Assembly: GCF_015291625.1 (NCBI RefSeq) | Contig: NZ_CP030047.1 | Location: 2,976,001 to 3,040,000 of the forward strand | Direction: 5' to 3' | Source: Bradyrhizobium sp. CCBAU 53421 | Lineage (GTDB): Bacteria > Pseudomonadota > Alphaproteobacteria > Rhizobiales > Xanthobacteraceae | DNA: 64,000 nt | In this document: piece by piece, positions 38,986 to 48,134 of the stretch | How positions within the stretch are numbered: the first letter of the stretch is position 1 | Layout: each line of letters begins with the position of its first letter | Program-made: the position numbers and the translations under genes | Notes under the pieces: generated by a model | The model's input: only the letters and a program-made list of their open reading frames with translations | Databases searched by the model: none | Told to the model about the DNA's origin: nothing

Positions 38986-39312
38986 TCAAGAGTCGTTGTC
39001 GGCCTCTGCCGGCGGTGCGCGGCGTCGTGTTTCGGGAGCACGCAGGCTCTTGAAAACAGGAGAGGTCCGGAAGGATCGCATGCCGGCGCTCGCTATAGAA
39101 GACATTAGCAAGCCGACAAAATAGCCACCTTGGAGAACCGCTTCGGCGACGAGAATAATGATCAACGCATCCTCAAGGGGGTTGTCGCGAGATAGCAAGA
39201 AGATGATGACGACGAAAGGCATGAGGACGATGATCGGCAGAAGCACCATCCATCTAAAAGCAAATCCAGCCGCGGTCCCTATTATTGCCAGCGCGATGGC
39301 AAAATACATCAT
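38986..39312 (-). CDS. Hypothetical small multi-span membrane protein
   Basis: 108 residues; three hydrophobic segments in the first 75 residues (MMYFAIALAIIGTAAGFAF; VLLPIIVLMPFVVIIFLL; DALIIILVAEAVLQGGYFVGLLM), then a charged Arg/Pro tail. Two consecutive ATGs at the start. No family recognised. Confidence 0.6.
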   Translation of the reverse strand: MMYFAIALAIIGTAAGFAFRWMVLLPIIVLMPFVVIIFLLSRDNPLEDALIIILVAEAVLQGGYFVGLLMSSIASAGMRSFRTSPVFKSLRAPETRRRAPPAEADNDS

Positions 39313-39731
39313 AGTGGCGCCCCCAAGATCGGCGCCCGGAACGCCGCACGCAATGTAATTTGGTCGATGGGCAAGACAAGCTCAAAGTCGATCTTGCTCC
39401 AGGCGGACGCAGCAGCGGATTGCGGGAAGACTGCGTGGGATGTCGCACTTGCAGAAGTACTCCTGCAACGCCCCTTTAAAGGACAGCGCGGCCGATCCCA
39501 TATGCCAAGCCGCCCCATAATAATCGCCAGTGTGGCAGGGCCTTCCCAAATGCTCACAATGTTTGATCTAGCATCGTGTGAGCCGATTCGCGATCGGTTT
39601 CACTTTCAAGACAGGTCTGGCGCGGGCCTGAAGGTTCCGTGGCGCCAGACTGATCGGTCGACTATCAGTCGGATGCAGCGCATGAAACGACCGGGTCGAT
39701 AATCTTCACATTCGTTAAAGCCAAGTTCCAT
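39313..39731. other. Intergenic stretch, no gene seen
   Basis: Overlapping open frames on both strands here look random in composition; none is supported. Local GC drops toward 39.7 kb (AT-rich run CTTCACATTCGTTAAAGC), marking the edge of the polysaccharide cluster. Confidence 0.4.
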
Positions 39732-40415
39732 TTAATAGGCGCTATTTGAGAAGCAGACCGCTGGTATGGTGGCTATGATGATCTTGGCGTCGAGGACCAT
39801 CGACCAATGCTGCGCATAGTAGCTATCAAGGACAACGCGTCTTTGGAAAGTCGTGGTGCTGCGGCCGCTGACCTGCCAAAGACCGGTGATCCCAGGGCGG
39901 CATGCGTAATAAGCGTTGATGGCGTCGGAATATCGCCCGAGTTCTTCCTCCGTGACCGGGCGCGGCCCCACGATGCTCATGTCGCCCCGGAGGACGTTGA
40001 AGAGTTGCGGGAGTTCATCCAAGCTTGATTTGCGCAGAATAGCGCCAAACGTAGTGACGCGCGGATCGTGGCGCAGCTTCCTGGTCGCGATCCACTCTGC
40101 TGCCGCTACGGGATCTGTTTCAAGATGCCGCCTCAGGCGTTCCGGTGCATCGATCGCCATCGTACGAAATTTCAGGCAGTCGAACTGCTTTCCGTTGAAC
40201 CCGACCCGCTTATGGCGGAATAGCACCGGGCCTGGAGAGAAGCAGATCAAAGCCACGCAGCAAATCACAAAAAATGGCGCGAGCAGCACGATGCCACATA
40301 AGGCCAAGATTAAATCTGCAGCTCGCTTGGCGGTGAGGCCTATCGGTTCGGAGGACGTCACTAGAACAAACAGCGTTTCCTGATCTGCACTGTTTGCCTT
40401 TGCCAATCCATTCAT
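39732..40415 (-). CDS. exoY: Polyprenyl-phosphate sugar phosphotransferase (ExoY-like)
   Basis: Starts the exopolysaccharide repeat unit by moving a sugar-1-phosphate from UDP-sugar to undecaprenyl phosphate at the inner membrane. 227 residues from ATG 40415 (GGAG eight bases upstream; GTG 40424 is possible). One re-entrant/membrane helix near the N-terminus (LILALCGIVLLAPFFVICCVALI), then the bacterial-sugar-transferase core: FRHKRVGFNGKQFDCLKFRTM, the DELPQLFNVLRGDMSIVGPRP motif, and PGITGLWQVSGRS. Last gene of a four-gene minus-strand unit. Confidence 0.93.
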   Translation of the reverse strand: MNGLAKANSADQETLFVLVTSSEPIGLTAKRAADLILALCGIVLLAPFFVICCVALICFSPGPVLFRHKRVGFNGKQFDCLKFRTMAIDAPERLRRHLETDPVAAAEWIATRKLRHDPRVTTFGAILRKSSLDELPQLFNVLRGDMSIVGPRPVTEEELGRYSDAINAYYACRPGITGLWQVSGRSTTTFQRRVVLDSYYAQHWSMVLDAKIIIATIPAVCFSNSAY

Positions 40416-40658
40416 AGTGAACACTCCGAACGAACGAATGAATATTGCACTGCGAGCAAAATCGCATCGCTCGGCATCGTTCCAATTTTCGAAGAGTCTG
40501 CACGAAAGTACCCACTGTTCCCGAACTCACCACAACAAAAGGATTCTTCTGATGGTGTGCGCAGTTCCCATCAGCCGTGCCCAATCGTTGCGCAGGCAAG
40601 GGCTGCGGCAGGGTGCCCAAGTTTGGTATGGATGAAGCAGCAAGGGGCAGCCGAGTTG

Positions 40659-41924
40659 TTAGCCGAACGATATGCCCCTGTGGGCGCCATTTAGTCTCGG
40701 GCGCAGATTTTTGGATCGGCGATCGCCGATCACCTGCAATGAACCCAGCTTATCCAGAAAGCGTTGGGCGTTAGTGTTCCAGTTGAACAAATCCTCTGCC
40801 AGTTCGAATGCACGATTCTGCATCAGGTCCAAGCGCTCCGTGTCGTCCATCGCGGTCACAACTGTCGCCAGCAGCCTTTCGATGCCTCTTTCGACGATGA
40901 ACTGATTCTTGAGCTGCGTGGGAATTCCATTAAGGGCCGCATCAACGGCGGCAACCGGAACGCGGGAGAAAATGTAATCCAGTGTTTTGAGTTTAAAGCC
41001 GCCGCCAATCTCCTCGGGAACCAGGGCAATTCGCGCATTGCGGAACTCCTTGGCCAGATCATCGACAAAGCCGCGAAACACGACCCAGGGAAACCGCAGC
41101 CGCAATCGGGACAGAAGCGGCTCGGGTACGGTTCCAATGACATGAAGTTCCACGCGATGCGCAGCAAAGATGCCACGATCGGCTTCCAGCAGGCGCTCCA
41201 GGTTCATCTGTTTGGCAATCCAGTTGAAGGAGCCGACAAGGATTGCGCGTCTTGGAACCTCCTTATTGAGCACTCGGTGCCGCTGCTTCGCCGCAGCGTA
41301 ACCCGGGGGCAGTACAATAGCGGGAAGCGAGGGATTGATTTCGTTGAACGCCGTACGATCCTCCTCCGTTAGGGTCAGGAGCAAATCGCTGGAACGCGCA
41401 ATGTGTTGTTCTGCAATCCGGGTCTTCCTTGCATTCTCCTTGAGCAGCAATTTCCGAAGGAAATCACCAGCGAAGTTGCGAGCGATTTGATCCGTGACCC
41501 TCGTCTCAAAGTCGTGAGACAGATGGACCAGAGCGGGTCGATTTCGGGCGATCTGCTGGACGCAGGCGACCGCCCAACTCATTCCATATTGATCGATGAG
41601 CACGACGTCATATTTGCCGGTCTGAAGCTCCCGCTCGACCATTTTGCGATAGTGTTTGGTGGCAAATCGCGCTCCGACCATGGGAAGATTACTCAGGAGA
41701 GATGGCAATCTGGCGTTCGGGGCGCCGTGCACCACCTTCCAGTGGGCCTTGGGCTCCAGTTCGGCAAGGCTACCGGTCTGATCATCGGGGTTCTCTAAGC
41801 CCAAAAAGACTACATGGGCTCCCTGACGCGCCACCGCTCCCGCCAATTGAGCAGAATAGATGCGATCGCCCGCGTTGAGTGGAATTGGCATTGTGCGCCC
41901 AAGCCATAGAATCGAAATCGTCAC
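40659..41924 (-). CDS. Glycosyltransferase, GT4-like
   Basis: 421-residue cytoplasmic GT-B transferase. N-terminal ILWLGRTMPIPLNAGDRIYSAQLAGAVARQGAHV is the acceptor-lobe opening; the donor lobe has the GSFNWIAKQMNLERLLEA start and VPEEIGGGFKLKTLDYIFSRVPV, the EX7E-like nucleotide-sugar site of GT4. It overlaps the GMC gene by four bases (translational coupling). Presumably adds one sugar to the lipid-linked repeat unit. Confidence 0.87.
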   Translation of the reverse strand: MTISILWLGRTMPIPLNAGDRIYSAQLAGAVARQGAHVVFLGLENPDDQTGSLAELEPKAHWKVVHGAPNARLPSLLSNLPMVGARFATKHYRKMVERELQTGKYDVVLIDQYGMSWAVACVQQIARNRPALVHLSHDFETRVTDQIARNFAGDFLRKLLLKENARKTRIAEQHIARSSDLLLTLTEEDRTAFNEINPSLPAIVLPPGYAAAKQRHRVLNKEVPRRAILVGSFNWIAKQMNLERLLEADRGIFAAHRVELHVIGTVPEPLLSRLRLRFPWVVFRGFVDDLAKEFRNARIALVPEEIGGGFKLKTLDYIFSRVPVAAVDAALNGIPTQLKNQFIVERGIERLLATVVTAMDDTERLDLMQNRAFELAEDLFNWNTNAQRFLDKLGSLQVIGDRRSKNLRPRLNGAHRGISFG

Positions 41925-43594
41925 CTGGCACTCCGCATGTCGGCCTTCAATTGATCGGCGATGCGTACCGCGAGCGCGACAATCGTGAGCGTCGGGTTGG
42001 CATAACCACTGGTTGGGAAAACCGCACTTCCGGCTATGTAAAGATTCTCAACGTCGTGAGTTCGGCACTGCGGGTTGACGACACCTCGCTTTGGATCGTC
42101 GCTCATCCGGGCGGTACCGATGTGATGTCCTCCGACCGCGATGGTCTGCTTTACATTTTGATTCAGACCGTCGTCGTCGTAGATGATCGTCGCAACGTTC
42201 GTCTCCGCCAGAATGCGTTGCATCTGCCGGTAGCTTGCGGCAATCGACGCCATGTCGTCTGGACACACCCGCCAATCGATACGCAGCTTGGGAACGCCAA
42301 AGCGATCCTTGTCATGCAACAATGAAAGGCAACTGTCGTACAATGGCGTCTGCTCTGCGTTATAGTCGAGCGGGTAAGCGCCGTGCTTCGAGTAAAGAGC
42401 TACATAGGGGATCCGACGGTATCGGAAATGACGTTTGTAAACCCAGGAGCCCAGGAAACGGATCAGCGGCCAAGGATTCTTGGCGACGTTCGAAAGATGA
42501 TGAGCCAGCAGAGCGCTGCCCTTTGGCAAACGATCCAGTGACTCTAGCTCGACCGTTGTAATCTTTCGTCGATACTCTGGAAGAACGAATTTCTTTGCAA
42601 TGTACATCAGCGACAACACTGGATCACCGTGCTGCGGATCGATTGGATTCGCGTGGTGGAGGCGGAAGACCATGTTCCGGAGTTGGCATCGCCTCTGAAC
42701 CTCGTCAGACAGTCGAATATGATGCTTGGCGTAGACGCCATCCCGCGTCTTCGAAAAATTCCAGGTCGCCGTTCGTCCGGCTGCGACTTGCAGCTGTCCC
42801 AAGGTACCCTCGAGGTGCGACATGTAATAGCGGCCGAGCGCTCCGCTCGAGTTGGCAAGACCCGCCGGAAATCTGTCGCTCGATGCCGCCAACAGACGCA
42901 CGGATTCCAGTCCGCCCGCCGCAACAACGAAATATTTCGCGCAGATCCGAAAGTTGTTGCCGCCGACGGTCGAGCATTCGGCCGCCTCCACCGAGCGGCC
43001 GGGTTCATAGCTCAACAATCGGATGCAGGTGGACTCCAGCAAGATCCGCTGTTTAGGCGATCCGATCAGGTCCGATTTGAAACGCCGGCCAAAGTCGGTG
43101 GGCGGACTAAAGCGCTCCAGCCCAATCGTAATCTCCCTGGTCGCCAGACCATCGATGAGTGGTCCTGGTACGTCCAAACAGTCAGCATCAAAGGCAAACT
43201 CACCTGCGTCGCAATAGGTCAAGGCTTTTGAATAGTATGGCAGCAGCTCGTCGTACGAAATCGGCCAGCCGCTGTTGGCCACGTGGGATCGAGGTCCGAA
43301 ATCGTTCCGGGTCAGCGGGACGCAGCGGCCTCCCCAAATCGTCGAGGAGCCGCCGAAGCGTCGTTCCCGATACATTTCAGGCGGGGGATGCCGGCTATCG
43401 GAGGCGAGTTCGGCCGCGTTCAAACCTTGCGTCAGCTTGTTCGGCCGCCATCCCCCGCTCTCGACTATTATGACCGAAAGCGGCGTACCCAATAATTCGC
43501 GTGCAATAACGATGCCGGCAGGTCCGCCGCCGATGATGCAGACCTCCGTGTGGAGCGTCGATCCGGCAGGTATTCGGCGCCCGTCTATGAACAT
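41921..43594 (-). CDS. GMC-family FAD-dependent oxidoreductase
   Basis: 557 residues. FAD-binding IIGGGPAGIVIARELL at the N-terminus, ERRFGGSSTIWGGRC (GMC signature region), and the GMC C-terminal domain with GGHHIGTARMS and SGYANPTLTIVALA, giving the His and Asn of the catalytic pair. The HN pair is that of choline/pyranose-type oxidases and C-glycoside oxidases (family knowledge). No signal peptide, so it works in the cytoplasm. Overlapped by the AKR gene (10 bases) upstream and the glycosyltransferase (4 bases) downstream, so it is part of a tight unit that probably modifies a sugar of the polysaccharide. Confidence 0.88.
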   Translation of the reverse strand: MFIDGRRIPAGSTLHTEVCIIGGGPAGIVIARELLGTPLSVIIVESGGWRPNKLTQGLNAAELASDSRHPPPEMYRERRFGGSSTIWGGRCVPLTRNDFGPRSHVANSGWPISYDELLPYYSKALTYCDAGEFAFDADCLDVPGPLIDGLATREITIGLERFSPPTDFGRRFKSDLIGSPKQRILLESTCIRLLSYEPGRSVEAAECSTVGGNNFRICAKYFVVAAGGLESVRLLAASSDRFPAGLANSSGALGRYYMSHLEGTLGQLQVAAGRTATWNFSKTRDGVYAKHHIRLSDEVQRRCQLRNMVFRLHHANPIDPQHGDPVLSLMYIAKKFVLPEYRRKITTVELESLDRLPKGSALLAHHLSNVAKNPWPLIRFLGSWVYKRHFRYRRIPYVALYSKHGAYPLDYNAEQTPLYDSCLSLLHDKDRFGVPKLRIDWRVCPDDMASIAASYRQMQRILAETNVATIIYDDDGLNQNVKQTIAVGGHHIGTARMSDDPKRGVVNPQCRTHDVENLYIAGSAVFPTSGYANPTLTIVALAVRIADQLKADMRSAR

Positions 43595-44442
43595 GGCGTA
43601 GCTTTCGGGGGCCGGACCGCATCGAGCACCAGATCCAGATGTGGCAGACGGGTCGTGCCGATGAGCACGCGGCTGATTTCACCTCGCGGCAGGGAGGAAA
43701 CGAGGGCCGTACAAGCGGCGCGCCATCGATCGTCACCGTTGGCGACGTTCATCAGGCCGCGCGCGATGACAAATACGGCCTGACGGTGGGCGCGATCAAG
43801 GAAGCGGTCCGTCGTCTCCGTCACCGGCCACAAGGGAAGCTCGATAGCCTCGACGCGTGAATCGTTTAGCGCTAGCAAAGCCGACGCAACGTCTTCGCAG
43901 GAGACTCCGATCCTGACGGCCTTGCCGGCTTCACGAAGTCTTTCCAGCGAGCCCAACGCGTCGCCCTGTGCGATGACGTCTGCGGGCGGGCTATGCAGGA
44001 GAACAATGTCTGCGTAGTCGGTATTCAGTCGCCCGAGACTGGCTTCGATTGACGCGCGAAGAAAGTGATCGGAAAAATTCTGCGGCAGCGGCGCTTGGCG
44101 CGCTTGTGAGACCATGTGGCGCCCGGCTCCAGCGCGCCGGAGCAAGGGCGCGATGACGCCCTTGAATGGCTTTGCCATGCGCATCCAGGTCGGGAAATAC
44201 TGTCCCGCCTTCGTGACGATCGTGGCCTCCTTGCGCCGGCCGCCGAGTGCCCTGCCCAAAATCCGTTCGCTCTCGCCCTGACCGTAGATGTTGGCGGTAT
44301 CGAAGAAGCGGATACCGCGATCGAACGCGGCCTGAACCAGCGCTAGGGAATGCGCCTGATCCCGGCCAAGAACCGAACCAAGCCGCGCGCAGCCAAGTCC
44401 AAGACGCCGCTGAACGACATCAAACCGGGCCGAGCGGTTCAT
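43585..44442 (-). CDS. Aldo/keto reductase
   Basis: 285-residue NAD(P)H-dependent AKR (TIM barrel). Motifs: FDTANIYGQGESE with the catalytic Asp and Tyr, VTKAG with the Lys, and LLHSPP with the His of the tetrad. First gene of the AKR-GMC-GT-ExoY unit; divergent from a GT2 gene across 106 bases. With the neighbouring GMC oxidase it could form an oxidation-reduction pair (inference). Confidence 0.9.
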   Translation of the reverse strand: MNRSARFDVVQRRLGLGCARLGSVLGRDQAHSLALVQAAFDRGIRFFDTANIYGQGESERILGRALGGRRKEATIVTKAGQYFPTWMRMAKPFKGVIAPLLRRAGAGRHMVSQARQAPLPQNFSDHFLRASIEASLGRLNTDYADIVLLHSPPADVIAQGDALGSLERLREAGKAVRIGVSCEDVASALLALNDSRVEAIELPLWPVTETTDRFLDRAHRQAVFVIARGLMNVANGDDRWRAACTALVSSLPRGEISRVLIGTTRLPHLDLVLDAVRPPKATPCS

Positions 44443-44491
44443 CTGTAGGAACCTAGGTTATCGATCAGCATTGTGCCCTGCGGCGCCCGAT

Positions 44492-44512
44492 CCTCCACGA
44501 ACACGGTGGAGG
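44492..44512. promoter_or_regulatory. Inverted repeat in divergent AKR/GT2 promoter region
   Basis: Perfect CCTCCAC/GTGGAGG arms separated by seven bases, lying between the two divergent starts (44442 and 44549). Possible operator, or a hairpin in either 5' UTR. Confidence 0.35.
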
Positions 44513-44548
44513 TTTGCGTCGACTTGCGTTCCGTTTTGGAATCATCTC

Positions 44549-45565
44549 ATGCGATCTGAACCGTGCGTCTCCATAATCGTTCCTACGCTGAACGAAGAGA
44601 AATACATTCGGGACGCAATCAATTCACTGATCCCAACAGGCGAAAGCCTGGATTACGAGCTGATCGTGCTCGATGGCGGCAGCACCGATCACACGCGGTC
44701 GATCGTCGAGAATATGTCCAAACTTAATCCGAGAATTCGCCTGGAGACAAATCCGGCGCGTTACCAGTCCGCGGCGGTAAATCGCGGCGCAATTATCGCA
44801 AAGCCGGAGTCCGAGATTATCATCCGCGCCGATTCCCATGCTGAATATCCGCTGGGCTTTGTTGCGGGCCTAGTACGAGAGCTGCAGGAGCGCGACGTCG
44901 CATCGGTCGTCGTCTCGATGCGGACCCGCGGAAAAGGCTTTCTTCAGCGTGGAATTGCAGCTGCGCAGAACAGCCGTTTGGGAAACGGCGGCGCGCTCCA
45001 TCGGATCGCCAAGGTTTCGCGCTATGTAGATCACGGTCATCACGCCGCTTTCGCGCGCAAGACATTCCTGGCGATCGGCGGATATGATGAGAGCTTCACG
45101 CACAATGAAGATGCCGAGCTTGATATCCGGCTGAGGAAATCGGGTGAACAAATCTGGCTCTGTTCGGAACTGGCCATTGGGTACTTTCCACGCAACTCCT
45201 TCGGCGCGCTTGCCAAACAATATTTCAACCATGGTGCCGGTCGCGCGCGAACAATGTTCAAACACCGCCGTCCGCCAAAAGTCAGGCAATTGCTCCCTTT
45301 GGGCGTGCTTGGAATGAATATGCTTAGCTTCGCTGCGGGATGGGGTTTCGGATGGCTCTGTTTTCTCCCGAGTCTGGTTTACGTGGGAGGGTGCCTTGGC
45401 GGGGGGGCATTCTTGGCGCTGTCGGCGCGAGATCCGGCCGGGTGCGCCGCCGGTCCTGCCGCAATGATCATGCATCATAGTTGGGCGGCAGGCTTCCTTC
45501 ACCGTGCTCTTCATGTTTCATTTTCCAACGATCGTCGCGTCGTTTCCGACGAGGCCCTCCGTTAG
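44549..45565 (+). CDS. Glycosyltransferase family 2 (ExoA-like)
   Basis: 338 residues from ATG 44549. GT-A domain at the N-terminus: VSIIVPTLNEEKYIRDAINSL, IVLDGGSTDHT, RADSHAEYPL as the DXD-like metal site, and HNEDAELDIRLRKSG as the catalytic-base region. C-terminal hydrophobic helices (LLPLGVLGMNMLSFAAGWGFG; LVYVGGCLGGGAFLALSA) anchor it in the membrane, the layout of succinoglycan ExoA. Overlaps the end of the GH26-like gene by four bases, tail to tail. Confidence 0.9.
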   Translation: MRSEPCVSIIVPTLNEEKYIRDAINSLIPTGESLDYELIVLDGGSTDHTRSIVENMSKLNPRIRLETNPARYQSAAVNRGAIIAKPESEIIIRADSHAEYPLGFVAGLVRELQERDVASVVVSMRTRGKGFLQRGIAAAQNSRLGNGGALHRIAKVSRYVDHGHHAAFARKTFLAIGGYDESFTHNEDAELDIRLRKSGEQIWLCSELAIGYFPRNSFGALAKQYFNHGAGRARTMFKHRRPPKVRQLLPLGVLGMNMLSFAAGWGFGWLCFLPSLVYVGGCLGGGAFLALSARDPAGCAAGPAAMIMHHSWAAGFLHRALHVSFSNDRRVVSDEALR

Positions 45566-46482
45566 CGCGAATGTCGATCATAAGTGGTCTGACCGAACGC
45601 TTCGACGTAGGCGGCGGCTGCAGCTGGGTATTGGCGATCGCTGAGTTTCCCTGCGAAGGCATCGTTCGAATCCCAGATACTTTGATAGAGCACGTTGTGA
45701 CCGGCGAACCATCGCGCCGCTCTTTCAATGTAGGGGCCTGCTTCATCGGAATTGATGCCCCATTCGGGATAGGCCGTCGGTTTCTTGTGAAGGCTGGCAA
45801 AGTCTTCCAGCCATTGCAGGCCATATTGGCGGTTGACCATTTCATCCCATGCCTGGGCAGGATTCTCTGGGTTCCATTTGATGTTGTAGTAAAAATCCAT
45901 TCCGATGACGTCGACGTCATCATCGCCGGGATAGGCGTCGACCGGGTTCATGCGTGTTTCGCCCATATTGACGTTCCATTCAAAGCGGAAGCGATCCGAC
46001 ACAGAGCGAAACGCTTCGACAAAGTGCCGATACGCCCTGACAAAATCCTGCTCGTGCCCTGCGGCCGACCACGGCATCCAGTTTCCGTTGAATTCCTCGC
46101 CGGTCCGTACGTAGATGACGGGGTCCGACTGGCGCGTTCGGGCCAGAATCTTGGCCGCCTGTACGTAGTGATCCTGATACTGGCCGGTCGCGGCGTCCGA
46201 TAAGGAACCTCCGTCGGCAAATAGAGGAATAGTCCAGCACATCGGCTTGTTAAACGGCGCCCAGAGATCTACCGACCATTTGATGCTGTCGACCCAGTCT
46301 TTCCAAGTGGTCCGGCCTGTATGCGCGACGATTTGATCGACGGGCCTGCCCAGCCAAGCTTCGAACTTTTGCAAGTCGGAAGGGCTGTTCCCGACGAAAG
46401 CGCTAAGCGGAGCAGGACCTGCGGAACAAGGCACGCCGCACGAGAGAAACAAAATGGCGGCCAGCGAGGTGCGCAAAGGCAT
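45562..46482 (-). CDS. Exported glycoside hydrolase, GH26-like
   Basis: 306 residues with a Sec signal peptide (MPLRTSLAAILFLSCGVPCSA). Beta/alpha-barrel hydrolase with RTGEEFNGNWMPW, holding the acid/base Glu, and PTAYPEWGI, holding the nucleophile Glu, the two glutamates of clan-A GH26 mannanase/lichenase-like enzymes. Secreted and encoded in the polysaccharide cluster, it probably trims or releases the polymer. Divergent from the Wzz-like gene across 154 bases. Confidence 0.82.
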   Translation of the reverse strand: MPLRTSLAAILFLSCGVPCSAGPAPLSAFVGNSPSDLQKFEAWLGRPVDQIVAHTGRTTWKDWVDSIKWSVDLWAPFNKPMCWTIPLFADGGSLSDAATGQYQDHYVQAAKILARTRQSDPVIYVRTGEEFNGNWMPWSAAGHEQDFVRAYRHFVEAFRSVSDRFRFEWNVNMGETRMNPVDAYPGDDDVDVIGMDFYYNIKWNPENPAQAWDEMVNRQYGLQWLEDFASLHKKPTAYPEWGINSDEAGPYIERAARWFAGHNVLYQSIWDSNDAFAGKLSDRQYPAAAAAYVEAFGQTTYDRHSR

Positions 46483-46580
46483 GAGAATCTCCGTTTCCTG
46501 TCAGCTGCTTCTTTTGTGGCATGTCGGCGCCGCCGATTTGGTCGCCACCGGAGCTGGGAATTTTGGAACGAAGGCGCGAT

Positions 46581-46614
46581 TTCGCACTTGCCACATGCCA
46601 GTTCGCACCTGCCA
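46581..46614 (+). promoter_or_regulatory. Two direct repeats 21 bases apart upstream of the Wzz-like gene
   Basis: TTCGCACTTGCCA (46581-46593) and TTCGCACCTGCCA (46602-46614) differ at one base and start 21 bases apart, two helical turns. They end 22 bases before ATG 46637, in the shared promoter region with the GH26-like gene. Likely transcription factor operator. Confidence 0.5.
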
Positions 46615-46636
46615 AAACCATAACAGCGAGATCTGC

Positions 46637-48103
46637 ATGTCGTTCGATGCACTCAGCGAGATTGTTTGGGCAAGGAAGCTCACATTTTTGATGGTCTTCG
46701 CCTTGATCGTCGCGGCTGCCGTTGCCTTTACGCGAATGGTTACGCCAATGTTCCAGTCGGAAGCCTTGTTGATGACGACCCTTGAGCGGGCCCAGCGCCA
46801 GCAAGCCCAGTTTCCCGACACGCTTCGCTACCAGCTGAATTCACAGATCTACATCATCAATAGCGAGGACGTGCTGCGGCAAGCCATCGGCGAATTCGGG
46901 CCGCAAACGCTCTTCCCTGCCGAGAAGCCGTCTGCTTCTTGGCATGCTCCGGACTTCCTGCCGGCGATCTTGGTGATGAGTATTTCGAAAATCGCCGAGT
47001 GGCTTCACTCCGACCATCCGGACGAAGGGCGTTCTGACATCAACCGAGCGCTGTCGAAGGTCAAGAAGCGTCTGGCCGTCACCCTTGAAAAGGATTCGCA
47101 GATATTGTCGCTGACGTTCCGGCACGAGGATCCAAAAATTGCCGAGCAATTCCTCGGACTGGTCGTTCGCGACTTCCTCCAGCGGCAGGCGGATCTCAGC
47201 GGCAATGCCGAAGCACCGGCCTTCTTCCGTCACCAAGCCCTGCGCTATCGCGAGGAGTACAAGAAAGCGTCGGCCGAGTTGAACGAATTCGCCAGAAAGC
47301 ATTCAACCTATTCGGTCAGCGACGAAGTAGAGCTCGCACTCACGCGGCGCGATAACGCGCTCGCCGCTCTCGCAAAGACGCGCGGTTCCGTCGCGGAGAA
47401 GGAAGCCCAAGCCGCTACTTTCCAGAATACCCTGACGCAGCTTCGACGCCGAATTTCTCTCCCGGGCGAGATAACAGGTCCCAAGCAGAGCGCTCCCGGG
47501 GGCAATAGCGATGCGTTGACCGATGTCAACAAGGTGCCGGCAAATGAATCTCCTTTGCTGCTGGTGCACGTATTCCAGGCTACAGCACAGTCCCTTGTGA
47601 ATCTCAATTCGGAGATCGTGGGGTTGCGATCCCTCGAAAAGGCTCAGACCGATTCGTTGGCGGACGTCGACCGAAAGCTCAGCGATCTGTCTTCCATCGC
47701 ACCTGAGTTCAGTCGCCTTAAGGACCAGCTCAATCAGGTGTCCAAGGTTCTGGAAGAACATGTCAGCCGCGCCGCCGAAGCGCAGCTGAACGCCGATTGG
47801 GACGCCAGCGAGAAGCTATCGAATGTGAAGATTGCGCAATCCGCCACGGCTCCCACCGAGCCGGTTTTTCCTCCTAAGCCGCTTTTTATCGCCTTGGGGG
47901 CCGTCATCGGGCTGGTGGGTGGGGGAGCGGTGTGCGTGATGCTGGAGGCCGTGCACGCGCGGCGGCGACAAGCTTTTGAGCGCTGGCGAGCTTCGGTCGC
48001 CGACGAGCGCTTCAGTGATCCGCCGGTGGACGAGCCGGATGACTGGGCGCTGGCTCATGAGATGATCGATTATCGTCTCCGCCGCCAGGGTCCTGTCGCG
48101 TGA
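46637..48103 (+). CDS. Polysaccharide chain-length determinant (Wzz/GNVR-type, kinase-less)
   Basis: 488 residues from ATG 46637; the upstream extension is not protein-like. Membrane helix 1 at about 17-35 (LTFLMVFALIVAAAVAF), a long periplasmic coiled-coil region (GNVR-like, QALRYREEYKKASAELNEFARK ... LDDLSSI), and helix 2 near residue 420-445 preceded by the Pro-rich PTEPVFPPKP of Wzz proteins. The C-terminal cytoplasmic tail is short, with no Walker motifs or tyrosine cluster, so it lacks the BY-kinase found in ExoP/Wzc. Followed 31 bases later by the polymerase gene. Confidence 0.87.
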   Translation: MSFDALSEIVWARKLTFLMVFALIVAAAVAFTRMVTPMFQSEALLMTTLERAQRQQAQFPDTLRYQLNSQIYIINSEDVLRQAIGEFGPQTLFPAEKPSASWHAPDFLPAILVMSISKIAEWLHSDHPDEGRSDINRALSKVKKRLAVTLEKDSQILSLTFRHEDPKIAEQFLGLVVRDFLQRQADLSGNAEAPAFFRHQALRYREEYKKASAELNEFARKHSTYSVSDEVELALTRRDNALAALAKTRGSVAEKEAQAATFQNTLTQLRRRISLPGEITGPKQSAPGGNSDALTDVNKVPANESPLLLVHVFQATAQSLVNLNSEIVGLRSLEKAQTDSLADVDRKLSDLSSIAPEFSRLKDQLNQVSKVLEEHVSRAAEAQLNADWDASEKLSNVKIAQSATAPTEPVFPPKPLFIALGAVIGLVGGGAVCVMLEAVHARRRQAFERWRASVADERFSDPPVDEPDDWALAHEMIDYRLRRQGPVA

Positions 48104-48134
48104 GGCGCATTGAAGCCGCCTGAGAAAGCTCTCG

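Noticed and set aside
39309..39702. Overlapping open frames on both strands (81 and 111 residues)
   Set aside because: Neither has a ribosome site or ordered hydrophobicity; composition looks random.
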